From contig JAJDAC010000027.1 in the NCBI GenBank assembly GCA_029262065.1, positions 484,801 to 548,800 of the forward strand: 64,000 bases of DNA, read 5' to 3'. The notes under the pieces were generated by a model that had not been told where the DNA came from, did no database searches, and worked only from the letters and a program-made list of their open reading frames with translations. Of this stretch, positions 26,701 through 34,500 are shown in pieces. This DNA is from Candidatus Krumholzibacteriota bacterium (GTDB taxonomy: Bacteria > Krumholzibacteriota > Krumholzibacteriia > JAJRXK01). Both the position numbers and the translations under genes were made by a program. The first letter of the stretch is position 1. Each line of letters starts with the position of its first letter.

Positions 26701-26941
26701 CAACCCGACCACTGTGTTTCACTTGACGTTGGGGCGTACGTCGCACACGGAAGCTCGCATCTACAACATGCGCGGTGAATTGGTGCATACGCTGCATGTG
26801 GGCGTGCTCGAGGCCGGCGTTCATCAGCTGCCGTGGGATGGCCGCGACGACAACGGTGCGGCGGTAGCGAGTGGTGTGTACGCGTTGAAAGCGGTTTCTG
26901 ACGGTCTTTCGGTCACCGAGAAAGCGGTACTACTCAAGTAG
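23714..26941 (+). CDS. Giant secreted protein with C-terminal FlgD-like tail (copy 2)
   Basis: 1075 residues from ATG 23714, behind GGAGG. The signal peptide ends near LAAG. Its order of segments matches copy 1 throughout, with nearly identical stretches in the first third (for example TETPVYWQLSTFCASNLDGD and ADTEPGYDFF) and in the FlgD-like tail (GELVHTLHVG, PWDGRDDNGAAVASGVYALK). The middle is more diverged and includes loops unique to each copy, so the two may have different ligands or substrates. It sits on the same strand with its own leader and terminators on both sides. Function is unknown; secretion and cell-surface display are likely. Confidence 0.85.
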   Translation: MHVRIAGFLLVFLFPLSALAAGTASTPTARPTLIDAESIFMSNNSARAKSAAAVDTFCLYGGSGTLEGKFQEASGIVPDWQGWTSVDLTETPVYWQLSTFCASNLDGDGSSGGAGDGPGNIAYWAGQTAEQQPLWVGGAGYGNSWNAILEWRATVDESSGPVAQTVGLTFAFNADTEPGYDFFWVEYDSANVQRIVTGVEGWNTNPQPPGTQFPADVFVAHPFQYNGGDYSGPNNDEIVLRFRVTSDGAWSDQDGFADSECGAAQVDDITVTYNDGNGQQVNFSDFDVVNGGWEPAVSPYFGDFALVHPFLADSDPCTENPTPGIAFVDDGHCPRNPSNNFGEEPCESTGGEVSSTYSYWPGGYVVNISGGISGIQSIRNEVWSPVIAWDLPGTQDDGNDVVGAKFRYDQWTDGGSLYGITQTWRVRFQQFQGSPWSTWKSRNFIYAVPSPAQWSTREIDITDLVPSYNFANIQLALGVNDVSSIFAFPSNSTPAPYYDNVAISKYQVGGPNITISSSFLFQDSFPQSGETDFSTLVGRQNADIRLDVSQDLAPFGGTIDSGDSCVATIAAVMPGTSLAAAGLNWALDVNPLFDDVRDNVPVGATLVPGGAANGWDQYRGTVAGENPDVGNGPLEETFFFDAPDAGFFHPGDEFRYYVWGTDNGGRRTTLPVDISGWTTGQQFDPEFVVRGLPSTQGSPGSLTTPSTLVVFDARTQGLVAVSRAFAENGWQEGSAYDTYFVHAATGGRPNGIGSSGAHGATSDQLGAYENILVFTEHEFTNLLSDGSGVGGNNKGDDLGVLTSWFGQSRDRHLAVFGDRVSRIEVDSPGAGATFLTSVLGVGAVDNVVGIDVEGQEQPRVESSGALACFQTPFHASIGCLTQATLLDSIEPLAGALQGHAFLDLGGLPYGGPGRAGSVIWDRPEGGFRKFAATFPFALSGLTTPSENSIPSGLTVRSELLRELLVDCIQAPLVSVPTPVVPTNRAYLAARNAPDPFNPTTVFHLTLGRTSHTEARIYNMRGELVHTLHVGVLEAGVHQLPWDGRDDNGAAVASGVYALKAVSDGLSVTEKAVLLK

Positions 26942-26962
26942 TCCGCGAGACTCACGAGAACA

Positions 26963-26990
26963 GGCCCCGCGACGACTCAGTCGCGGGGCC
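26963..26990. terminator. Terminator after copy 2
   Basis: Stem GGCCCCGCGAC / GTCGCGGGGCC, loop GACTCA, followed by TCTT. It separates the giant gene from the convergent M23 gene ending at 27004 and resembles the hairpin after copy 1, so the 3' flank was duplicated with the gene. Confidence 0.8.
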
Positions 26991-27003
26991 TCTTCGTTTG
27001 CGC

Positions 27004-28626
27004 TTAGTACCCCTGCAAGTCGGCCGGGATATTCACCGTTCCGCGGTTTACATTGTCCGAACGATACTTCCGCATGTTCCTGCATCTTCCCTTGTGCCTG
27101 GCCACGTCCTTGTCGTCGAACAAAGGCGCCGCGTACTTCCGGGCCATGCCCGCGTTGGCGGCATCGCCCGGGCCCTTCTTCATGATGAGATGGATGTGCG
27201 AGAACATGCTCACGCCTACGTTGCCGGCTTCGCACAGGTGTTGCCCGGCCTGCACGTAGACGTTGGTGGCGAAGCGGGTGTAGTCGCCGGTGCCCTTCGC
27301 GCTGGCGTGGGCCACCCACCCGGGGTTCACCGACGTCACTCCGTCTTTCTTTCCGTGCATGTACACGGCGACCGATCCGTCGCGGTGTTTCACTTCCACG
27401 TAGTTGGCGAAGCTGTTGTTATCCAGGAAGTCTGTGCCGTCACGATCTTCCTTGTACGCCACGACGTGTCCTTCCATGCAGGCCAACACGGGGGAGCCTT
27501 CCGGTATGGCGAAGTCGTAGGCGAACTCCTGCTTCTCGTGGTGGCTGATCATGCCGCGCATTCCCTGTACGCAGTAACGCTCGCCTGCAAATGGCAGCAG
27601 AAAGCCCGGTTTGAAGTGCTGGGCCTTGGTCTTCCCCTCGTTGCGAAAGATGTGAGCCATGGCACTCGTTACGGTGGCCGACAGGTCGCCCAGGGCCAGG
27701 GCCAGTAGGGACCACCAGAAGCTGGACGTGTAGGTCCACATGATGGCGGCGGCCAGCAGGCCACCGAACACCGAGGGCCAGATCGCGAAGCGTGCGATGG
27801 TCACGTGCTTGTACTTGTCGTAGCGTCCGGCCAGGTGGCCCCACGTGAAGCCCAGCCAGTTGGCGCAGGAAAGCGCCGACAACAACGGCGGTACCGCCAA
27901 CACTCCCAGCGGTTCCACCACGAACGCCCCGGCCAGTGTCAGCAACAACACCACGAAGCTGAACAACGCGCCCACCAGACTCAGCGCGCCCAGCACCTCG
28001 CCGAAGATCACGCCGTTGAGTATTCCCACGTACATGGCGGTGTAACAGGTAAGGGCAAGGTTGTCGCCCATGAGTCCCAGGATCATCAGTGTGAGCGCTC
28101 CGGCCCAAGCAAAGTCTCGCAACCAGAGTACCCAGGGCTCGCCCCACGGAAACCAGAACACGGGCAGCCAGATACTCGGGCCTTCGTTCACCCCGGCCGA
28201 GACCGGATGCTTCCGATTGCAGGGCATGCCGCTACGGCGCATGGATATGGACGCCTTGGTCGTGGCGCTGGGCGATATGACGACCTTGGGTTCAACCTTG
28301 GGACGGGCGAATCCAACCTTGGTGGCTCGAATGGTGTACTCGCCAGGAGCCAGCCCCGCGAACTTGATGTGGCCCAGTTTGCGTCCATCGCCATTGTCTT
28401 CCACGGGTCCGGTGCCCGAGCGTATGGCCGGAATCCATACCCCCTTGTCGGACTTCAAGCGCACGTGCACATCGCCCAGGGGCTGGTCGGTGGCATTTTC
28501 GCCGTCGGGCCCGGTGTCCCAGCACACGGCGGCCAGGTTTGTTTCGAGTTCCAGGATTCCCGTGATGCACGGCACGCAGATGCCGCCGGCCGGCGTGTTG
28601 GCGCCGCCGGGAATGGTGATGGTCAT
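27004..28626 (-). CDS. Multi-pass membrane M23 peptidase, PAAR-linked effector candidate
   Basis: 540 residues from ATG 28626, overlapping the DUF4123 stop by 4 bp. Residues 1-130 form a carboxypeptidase-regulatory-like beta domain. About six hydrophobic helices follow (for example ALTLMILGLMGDNLALTCY, LGALFS-type and VFGGLLAAAIMWTY segments). The C-terminal third is an M23/LytM-type zinc endopeptidase with likely ligands in SHHEKQEFAYDFAIPEGSPV and the HIH of VSMFSHIHLIMKKG. M23 enzymes cut peptidoglycan cross-bridges. Position behind PAAR and DUF4123 genes fits a type VI-like toxin loaded on a PAAR tip. No obvious immunity gene follows; the next gene is convergent. Confidence 0.82.
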   Translation of the reverse strand: MTITIPGGANTPAGGICVPCITGILELETNLAAVCWDTGPDGENATDQPLGDVHVRLKSDKGVWIPAIRSGTGPVEDNGDGRKLGHIKFAGLAPGEYTIRATKVGFARPKVEPKVVISPSATTKASISMRRSGMPCNRKHPVSAGVNEGPSIWLPVFWFPWGEPWVLWLRDFAWAGALTLMILGLMGDNLALTCYTAMYVGILNGVIFGEVLGALSLVGALFSFVVLLLTLAGAFVVEPLGVLAVPPLLSALSCANWLGFTWGHLAGRYDKYKHVTIARFAIWPSVFGGLLAAAIMWTYTSSFWWSLLALALGDLSATVTSAMAHIFRNEGKTKAQHFKPGFLLPFAGERYCVQGMRGMISHHEKQEFAYDFAIPEGSPVLACMEGHVVAYKEDRDGTDFLDNNSFANYVEVKHRDGSVAVYMHGKKDGVTSVNPGWVAHASAKGTGDYTRFATNVYVQAGQHLCEAGNVGVSMFSHIHLIMKKGPGDAANAGMARKYAAPLFDDKDVARHKGRCRNMRKYRSDNVNRGTVNIPADLQGY

Positions 28627-29429
28627 GATGCTGCCGCCAGCGTTTGGGCCAAGTCGTGCTGGACAATCGATTCCGCCAACAGCGTAAGGTCGTAGCCATT
28701 CAAATGGGGTTCGCGTGCGCGCGCGGTTTCGATGGCCGCGTGGACCTGGCGTTCGTCGACGCCATCGATGGCCTGCAGCAGGTATTCAGCTGCGCGCGCC
28801 TGGTACCGGCGCCACGCATCTTCGCGCAGCGATTCCTCGTGAACATTGCGTAGCGCAAACGGGTGTCGCCACGTGGGCAATGGCATCGTGACACTCATCG
28901 GTGCGTTCTCGTCGCGGGCCCAGGTACGCAGGGCCGGTCCCGAAGATACCGATTCGTCGGTTTCGTCCCGCGCTCGCAGCGATTCGATTCCGTGGAGCAC
29001 CACACCGCGTTCACTGGAATCACATGCCTTCCAGAAGGTACGCAGCACGCGTGGGTCGTAGAGACGAAAGTAGCGAGGCTGACCGTCGGTTCCCCGCACC
29101 CGCAATAGTCGCTTTAGTTGCCTTCGTACCTGCGAACGGGGTCGGTGCGAAACCACGAACATGGCCGCGTTTAGATGCTCGGGACGCAACTCGAACCATG
29201 TGAACCAGGTCTCGCTGGGCTCGAAGCGAACCAGGTGCGGCGCGACATGGGACAGCCGCGTTGGCAACAGGCACTCGTAGTCCATGTCCAGGTGATTCAG
29301 CAGCGTGGTCAGTCCACGTATGCGAGCGGCGTCGAGAATGACGTACACGTTGGTCCGGTTGGCCAGCGCGACGAGTTCTTCGCGCACGCGCTCTTCCACG
29401 CGCCGGGCTGAATGGTCGCGATCCATCAT
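28623..29429 (-). CDS. DUF4123 effector adaptor protein
   Basis: 268 residues from ATG 29429, which overlaps the PAAR stop (ATGA). The DUF4123 pattern is recognisable: TNVYVILDAARIRGLTTLL, LSHVAPHLVRFEP, HLNAAMFVVSHRPRSQVRRQ, RYFRLYDPRVLRTFW. DUF4123 proteins are cytoplasmic chaperones that load a cognate effector onto VgrG or PAAR in type VI secretion. A C-terminal helical extension of ~100 residues follows. Its location between PAAR and the M23 gene identifies that protein as the cargo. Confidence 0.88.
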   Translation of the reverse strand: MMDRDHSARRVEERVREELVALANRTNVYVILDAARIRGLTTLLNHLDMDYECLLPTRLSHVAPHLVRFEPSETWFTWFELRPEHLNAAMFVVSHRPRSQVRRQLKRLLRVRGTDGQPRYFRLYDPRVLRTFWKACDSSERGVVLHGIESLRARDETDESVSSGPALRTWARDENAPMSVTMPLPTWRHPFALRNVHEESLREDAWRRYQARAAEYLLQAIDGVDERQVHAAIETARAREPHLNGYDLTLLAESIVQHDLAQTLAAAS

Positions 29430-29914
29430 GACTGTTCCTCGCACGCATCCACGGTGGCCACGCCTTCCTGGGCTGCTTCGGCCAACGAAGCCGCTTGCTT
29501 GCTGTCGAGCGGGGGCGTGGCTTCGGCGGCCGCGTCGGCCGCGCCCAGTGCCTGGGATACCGCCACTACGGTGGCCAGGCTGGATGAGCCGCCGCCGTCG
29601 CCGTTGGCGATGTCGGTCGTTTCCTGGTCACCAATGCTCACGGTCGGGCATCCCGACGTGATCAGGCCTCCGTGCGCCGTGGCGTCGCCGGCCCGGGCGG
29701 CGGCGGCGCCACCGATGAACACGCTGGACGATCCGCCCGAGATGGCATCGGGAGGGCCGGCGCAGGTTGCGGTGGTTCCCGCCACGGCCGCCGGCAGACC
29801 GCCAATGAGCACCGTTGCAACACCCGGACTGGCCACGGGCCCACCCACGTGCGGCTTGGCGCCCTCGGCCATGGGGCAGGTATGCAGATCACCGACTCTG
29901 GCCGCTGCGGGCAT
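29426..29914 (-). CDS. PAAR-domain spike protein
   Basis: 162 residues from ATG 29914, behind GGAG. The PAAR fold is clear from the opening AAARVGDLHTCPM and repeated PGVATVLIGGLPAAVAG, SSSVFIGGAAAARAGD and SGCPTVSIGD strands. These proteins sharpen the tip of contractile injection machines and carry effectors. A Ser/Ala-rich C-terminal tail (~60 residues) may bind the DUF4123 adaptor or M23 effector. No sheath, baseplate or VgrG gene is in the window, so this is a detached effector cassette. Confidence 0.92.
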   Translation of the reverse strand: MPAAARVGDLHTCPMAEGAKPHVGGPVASPGVATVLIGGLPAAVAGTTATCAGPPDAISGGSSSVFIGGAAAARAGDATAHGGLITSGCPTVSIGDQETTDIANGDGGGSSSLATVVAVSQALGAADAAAEATPPLDSKQAASLAEAAQEGVATVDACEEQS

Positions 29915-29940
29915 GGGAACTCCGAATGAAAGGGTCAACA

Positions 29941-29967
29941 AGGCCCCCTGAACCTGTGTCGGGGCCT
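29941..29967 (-). terminator. Terminator after phoU
   Basis: On the minus strand AGGCCCC and GGGGCCT arms close a 13-nt loop and are followed by TGTT. It lies 54 bp past the phoU stop and just upstream of the PAAR gene, so it separates the phosphate operon from the effector cassette. Confidence 0.65.
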
Positions 29968-30020
29968 CACGGTTTCATTCGGTTTTCGGGCGGAAAAACT
30001 GCCACCAAAAGGGCGGGCGG

Positions 30021-30686
30021 CTAGTGCGAGATGCCCAATCCGTGGCGGATCACTTCCCCTTCGACCATGAACACCACATCTTCGGCAATGTTCGTGGCCA
30101 GGTCGGCGGTGCGCTCCAGGGCCCGCGACACGGTCAGCACGCTCAACGCGCGCTCAATGGTGGAAGGATCGTTGCGAATGGCTTCCTGGACCCTGCGGAA
30201 GGTGCGCCTGTGCGCGTCGTCCACTTCCTGGTCGTCGGCGCATACCTGACGCGCGATCTCCACGTCCAGCTGGACCAGCGCATCCAGGCTTCGTCCCACC
30301 AGGCGACTGGCCTTTGAAGCCATACTGCTCAGGTCGAGGGACGACTCCAAGCTGGGCTCGCCCGCCAGCACGATCGCACGCTTGGCAATGTTCACGGCAA
30401 GATCACCCATTCGCTCCAGGTCGTTGTTGACCTTCAATACGCTCACCACAAAGCGCAGGTCGGCGGCCACGGGCTGGTGCAGGGCCAAGAGCTTGAGGCA
30501 ATCGTCCTCTACCTTCACCTCTTTGGTATCGATCAGCGCGTCACCCTCGATGACCGACTCGGCGAGATCGATGCGACGTGTGGCCAGCGCGGCGGTGGAG
30601 TCGGTAATGGCCCGCTCGACCAACTTGCCAACCGTGAGGATTTCCTTTTTGAGATATTCCAGGTCGCGCTGTAGATGCTTGCCCAT
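30021..30686 (-). CDS. phoU: Phosphate transport regulator PhoU
   Basis: 221 residues, usual family length. It has two three-helix PhoU repeats with the metal-binding acidic patterns (LERMGDLAVNIAKRA and LERTADLATNIAEDVV). PhoU links the Pst transporter to the PhoR kinase and keeps the Pho regulon off when phosphate is plentiful. It is the last gene of the pstSCAB-phoU operon, 10 bp after pstB, and is followed by a terminator. A PhoR-like kinase gene lies upstream on the same strand, beyond the porin. Confidence 0.96.
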   Translation of the reverse strand: MGKHLQRDLEYLKKEILTVGKLVERAITDSTAALATRRIDLAESVIEGDALIDTKEVKVEDDCLKLLALHQPVAADLRFVVSVLKVNNDLERMGDLAVNIAKRAIVLAGEPSLESSLDLSSMASKASRLVGRSLDALVQLDVEIARQVCADDQEVDDAHRRTFRRVQEAIRNDPSTIERALSVLTVSRALERTADLATNIAEDVVFMVEGEVIRHGLGISH

Positions 30687-30696
30687 GTTTGTTCTC

Positions 30697-31536
30697 CTAG
30701 CCGAAACGGCCCGTTACATATTCTTCAGTGCGCTTGTTCGCTGGCCGCGTAAACAGTTGGTCCGTGTCGCCGAACTCGATGAGTTTGCCGCTCTCGAGGA
30801 AAGCGGTTTCGTCGCTGACGCGCGCGGCCTGTTGCATGTTGTGGGTCACGATGACGATCGTGTAGCGATCCTTCAACTCGAACAACAGATCTTCGATGCG
30901 CGTGGTCGACACCGGGTCCAGGGCCGAACACGGTTCATCCATGAGGATGATCTCAGGATTCATGGCCAGCGTACGCGCGATGCACAGCCGCTGTTGCTGA
31001 CCGCCCGACAGTGCGGTTCCCGGGTCGCGCAGGCGATCCTTCACTTCGTTCCAGAGGCCCGCTCGCACCAGCGACTTCTCCACAAGTTCGTTCAGGTCGT
31101 TGCCCTTGGCCAACCCATTGATGGAAGGGCCCCACGCCACGTTCTCGTGGATGGACTTGGGAAATGGGTTGGGTTTCTGGAATACCATACCAATGCGACG
31201 GCGTACTTCGACCGGGTCAACGGCCGGGTCGTAGAGGTTGGTGCCCTTGTACAGGATCTTGCCGTCCATCGTCACGCTGGGTACCAGGTCGTTCATACGG
31301 TTGAAGGCACGCAACAGCGTGCTCTTGCCGCAGCCCGAGGGTCCGATGATGGCGGTGATCTGGTTCTGGCCCACCGCCAATGACACACCGTTGATCGCTA
31401 CGTTGTCTCCGTAGCGAATCACGACGTCTTCGGCCGTAAGGATAGAAGTGGTTTGTTTCTTCGGGGGCCTGGCGACGGCTTCCACGGTCGTCTCCGTTCG
31501 TTCCTTCATGAGGGCAGGTTCCATAGGTGTTACCAT
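30697..31536 (-). CDS. pstB: Phosphate ABC transporter ATP-binding protein PstB
   Basis: 279 residues with Walker [11 protein letters not shown]-loop [13 protein letters not shown] signature LSGGQQQR, Walker [13 protein letters not shown] and the switch His in VTHNM. This powers phosphate import through PstAC. It overlaps the pstA stop by 7 bp. The ATG at 31536 has no strong ribosome-binding site, and ATG 31524 or 31509 could be used; all precede a short variable leader before the ATPase core. Confidence 0.96.
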   Translation of the reverse strand: MVTPMEPALMKERTETTVEAVARPPKKQTTSILTAEDVVIRYGDNVAINGVSLAVGQNQITAIIGPSGCGKSTLLRAFNRMNDLVPSVTMDGKILYKGTNLYDPAVDPVEVRRRIGMVFQKPNPFPKSIHENVAWGPSINGLAKGNDLNELVEKSLVRAGLWNEVKDRLRDPGTALSGGQQQRLCIARTLAMNPEIILMDEPCSALDPVSTTRIEDLLFELKDRYTIVIVTHNMQQAARVSDETAFLESGKLIEFGDTDQLFTRPANKRTEEYVTGRFG

Positions 31537-32411
31537 GTCTTGTATCGTTGAAACCGATGACGAATGAGGGCGGCGATGGCGTTCAGACCCAAGAGCGCCG
31601 TAAGCAAGACGATGATGCCGGCGGCGGCCAGTTCATGAAACTCAGCCTGCGGCCGCGATGCCCAGTTGAAGATCTGGATGGGCAGAACGGTGAACTCGTC
31701 CAGGGGGCTCTCCGGGGTAAACGCAACGAACGTGGCTGCGCCTACGATGATGAGTGGTGCGGTCTCGCCCATGGCGCGTGAAATCGAAAGGATCACGCCG
31801 GTCAGAATTCCGGGCAGGGCCGAGGGAAGTACGTGGTGACGAATGGTCTGCCAACGCGTGGCTCCCAGTGCGTAGGAGGCCTGACGAAGAGAAGAAGGCA
31901 CGGCGCGAATGGCTTCGCGTGAAGCAATGATGATGACCGGCAGAATGAGTAGGCTCAACGTAAGGGCACCGGCCAACACGCTACGGTCCAGTGAGAACCA
32001 GCGCACGAACACCGCGAGCCCAAGCAAGCCGTACACAATGGACGGAACGCCGGCCAGGTTGGCGATGTTTACTTCGATGAACCGGCTGAGCCGCCCTCGC
32101 CTTGCGTACTCTTCCAGATAGACGGCCGCGGCCACACCCAGTGGTACGGCAATGGCGATGGTGGTCAAGATGATCCACATGGTGCCGGCCAGACCGGCCT
32201 TGATGCCCGCCTTCTCGGGAAAGCGCGACTGGAAGTTGCCGATGAACTGCCAGTCCACCCAGCCGCTTCCCTGGCGAATAATCTGCACCAGCAGAATCAG
32301 CAACAGGAGCACGGCAATCCAGGCCGTGGCCTGACACAGGCGCCGGAATGCAGTGGCCTGGCGGTGACGCTTGCGCAGCGCGGGGTTGGCCTCGGTCAGG
32401 AGCTGACTCAT
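31530..32411 (-). CDS. pstA: Phosphate ABC transporter permease PstA
   Basis: 293 residues from ATG 32411, which overlaps the pstC stop (ATGA). Six or so membrane helices are evident ([34 protein letters not shown], [20 protein letters not shown]), with the permease EAA-type loop [20 protein letters not shown]. It forms the inner-membrane channel with PstC. A longer in-frame extension upstream of 32411 overlaps pstC and is rejected. Confidence 0.95.
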   Translation of the reverse strand: MSQLLTEANPALRKRHRQATAFRRLCQATAWIAVLLLLILLVQIIRQGSGWVDWQFIGNFQSRFPEKAGIKAGLAGTMWIILTTIAIAVPLGVAAAVYLEEYARRGRLSRFIEVNIANLAGVPSIVYGLLGLAVFVRWFSLDRSVLAGALTLSLLILPVIIIASREAIRAVPSSLRQASYALGATRWQTIRHHVLPSALPGILTGVILSISRAMGETAPLIIVGAATFVAFTPESPLDEFTVLPIQIFNWASRPQAEFHELAAAGIIVLLTALLGLNAIAALIRHRFQRYKTW

Positions 32412-33352
32412 TCGTACACCTCGCGATACCTGCGTAGTACGCGTTGGCCCAGCAGGTTCATTCCCAGCGTGATCACGAACAGCAATGCGCCCACCGCGAA
32501 CAGCGTTTGATATTCCACACCGCCCGCCGGCGTATCGCCCAGGCTCACCTGCACGATGTACGCGGTCATGGTCTGAATGCTCTCGAGTGGATTCAACGTG
32601 AGGTTGGGCGTAGCCCCGGCCGCCAGCGTTACCGCCATCGTCTCGCCGATTGCTCGCGAGGCGGCCAGTATGAAGGAAGCGACCACGCCCGAAAGTGATG
32701 CTGGAAGCACGATCTTGGTCGACACTTCCATGGGTGTAGCGCCCAGCGCGTACCCGGCTTGGCGCAACGCATTGGGAACCGAACGCATGGCGTCGTCGCA
32801 CAGCGATGCCACCATGGGTAGAATCATGATACCCACCACGATTGCACCGGCGGCGGCGTTGAACACCTGCGTCGATGGAATCATGGTTTTCAGTAGCGGG
32901 GTAATGAACGTGAGAGCGAAGAATCCATAAACCACGGTGGGAATGCCCGCGAGAATCTCCAGCACCGGCTTCAGCCAGTTGCGAGTGCGTTCGGAGGCGT
33001 ATTCCGACAGATAGATTGCGCTACCCAAGCCAAGGGGCAGCGCGACGAAGGCCGAGCCCACAACGATCAGCAGCGTGCCGCCTACCAGTGGCAGCACACC
33101 GAAATGGCGAGGCTCGAGCAGCGGGGTCCACTTGGTGCCAAACAAGAATTCCAGCGGAGACACTTCGCTGAAGAACCCGATCGTTTCGCGCGCGAGCACC
33201 ATGATCACGCCGAACGTAGTGGCCACCGATACCAACGCGCACAGCAAGAGGCCAACACGAATGGCCTCTTCCCGTAGGTGCCGCTTGGCGGCTTTTCTGA
33301 GTCCGGGGTCCACGCTTTCGTGTGAACCCCGGCTCATGTCGATGCTGCTCAT
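32408..33352 (-). CDS. pstC: Phosphate ABC transporter permease PstC
   Basis: 314 residues with multiple membrane helices and the permease loop [20 protein letters not shown], the characteristic partner of the PstA loop. The N-terminal basic cytoplasmic segment ([17 protein letters not shown]) precedes the first helix. It lies 9 bp downstream of pstS and overlaps pstA, confirming operon structure. Confidence 0.95.
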   Translation of the reverse strand: MSSIDMSRGSHESVDPGLRKAAKRHLREEAIRVGLLLCALVSVATTFGVIMVLARETIGFFSEVSPLEFLFGTKWTPLLEPRHFGVLPLVGGTLLIVVGSAFVALPLGLGSAIYLSEYASERTRNWLKPVLEILAGIPTVVYGFFALTFITPLLKTMIPSTQVFNAAAGAIVVGIMILPMVASLCDDAMRSVPNALRQAGYALGATPMEVSTKIVLPASLSGVVASFILAASRAIGETMAVTLAAGATPNLTLNPLESIQTMTAYIVQVSLGDTPAGGVEYQTLFAVGALLFVITLGMNLLGQRVLRRYREVYE

Positions 33353-33361
33353 GGCTTGCGA

Positions 33362-34345
33362 CTACTGGACGACCAGCAGGTCCTCCAGGCGCAGGCCCAC
33401 GGTGCTCTCGTGGTGCGCGAAGGCCGAACCCACGACGCGATCGGCGAAGCGCTTGCCCGCCAGTTGGTACACGGCCTCGGGAAGCGCCACGTAGCCGACT
33501 TCGGCCACCAGCTTCGGTGCGGCCTCGAGGTAGAACTTCACGAACTCGGCTACGGCCGGCTTGTCGGCGGCCTTGCGCTCCACGTAGATGAAGATGGGAC
33601 GCGACAGCGGGGCGTACGTACCGTTCGCAATGCTATCGATGGCCGGCAGGACCGGACCGTCGCCGCCATCCACGCCCACTGCCTTCACCCGCGTGGAGTT
33701 TTCCACGTAGTAGGCGAAGCCGAAGAAACCCAGCGCATCCAGGTCGCCGGCGATGCCCTGCACCAGAACGTTGTCGTCTTCACTGGCCGTGAAGTCCGAG
33801 CGGCACAGCTGTGACTTGCCGTTGATGGCCTCGGTGAAGTAGTCGAAGGTTCCCGAGTCAACCCCCGGGCCGTACAGCTTGATCTTGCGATCGGGCCAAT
33901 CAGCGCGAATGTCGTTCCACTTCTTCACGGTGCTGTCGGGGTGCCAGATGGTCTTCAGCTCTTCGGCCGTTATGGTATCGCACCAATCGTTCTTGGGGTT
34001 CACCACCACTGAAATGCCGTCGAAGGCCACGGGCAATTCAATGAAGTCGACGCCAGCCTCGGTGGCCTTGGCGATCTCCTTGCCCTTGATGGGGCGCGAG
34101 GCGTCGTTGATGTCGGTTTCACCGGCCAGGAACTTCTCGAACCCGCCGCCGGTACCGCTCACGCCTACCGTTACGCGCACGCGGGGCTGAACCGAAAGGA
34201 ACTCTTCGGCCACGGCCTCGGTGATGGGGAATACCGTACTCGATCCGTCCACGCGGACCTTACCCTTGAGCTTGGCGGCTTCGCTGGTGTCGGACCATCC
34301 GAGCCCGGCCGCTACGATTGTCAGCGCGATCAACATCTGTCGCAT
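33362..34345 (-). CDS. pstS: Periplasmic phosphate-binding protein PstS
   Basis: 327 residues with signal peptide (ending SEAA). Phosphate-binding loops are visible: VDGSSTVFPITEAVAEEF at the N-terminus, GVSGTGGGFEKFLAGETD, ASRPIKGKE and the PGVDSGTFDYF motif. It captures phosphate in the periplasm and delivers it to PstCA. First gene of the operon; a Pho-box-like direct repeat lies 48-64 bp upstream of its ATG. Confidence 0.96.
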   Translation of the reverse strand: MRQMLIALTIVAAGLGWSDTSEAAKLKGKVRVDGSSTVFPITEAVAEEFLSVQPRVRVTVGVSGTGGGFEKFLAGETDINDASRPIKGKEIAKATEAGVDFIELPVAFDGISVVVNPKNDWCDTITAEELKTIWHPDSTVKKWNDIRADWPDRKIKLYGPGVDSGTFDYFTEAINGKSQLCRSDFTASEDDNVLVQGIAGDLDALGFFGFAYYVENSTRVKAVGVDGGDGPVLPAIDSIANGTYAPLSRPIFIYVERKAADKPAVAEFVKFYLEAAPKLVAEVGYVALPEAVYQLAGKRFADRVVGSAFAHHESTVGLRLEDLLVVQ

Positions 34346-34392
34346 GTCTTGAATCCTCCATATTTGAAGTCGATTGGAAGTTAGACGCGAAG

Positions 34393-34409
34393 CGTTAAGG
34401 CCAGGTTAA
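34393..34409 (-). promoter_or_regulatory. Pho-box-like direct repeat upstream of pstS
   Basis: On the minus strand TTAACC and TTAACG are 11 bp apart (one helical turn), the arrangement bound by PhoB/PhoP regulators. A third weaker half, TCTAAC, lies 13 bp further toward the gene. The start codon is 48 bp downstream. Confidence 0.55.
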
Positions 34410-34440
34410 GGAGACATGAAATTCGTTTGGAACCGAAAAG

Positions 34441-34468
34441 GCCCCGGCTCCATCGTGGGGGCCGGGGC
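34441..34468 (-). terminator. Terminator after the porin gene
   Basis: Minus-strand arms GCCCCGGC / GCCGGGGC followed by CTTTTC lie 33 bp past the porin stop and upstream of pstS. Confidence 0.78.
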
Positions 34469-34500
34469 TCTAAACCCATAACTGGTAATGGCTTGTAGGC

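Noticed and set aside
20192..26941. Classical type IX secretion substrates
   Set aside because: The C-terminal FlgD-like tails resemble sorting domains, but no por/gld/spr gene is in the window, so only a general secretion tail is called.
31530..32801. Longer PstA starting at 32801
   Set aside because: The extension overlaps most of the pstC 3' half, has no membrane-protein character and no ribosome-binding site; ATG 32411 overlaps the pstC stop as expected.
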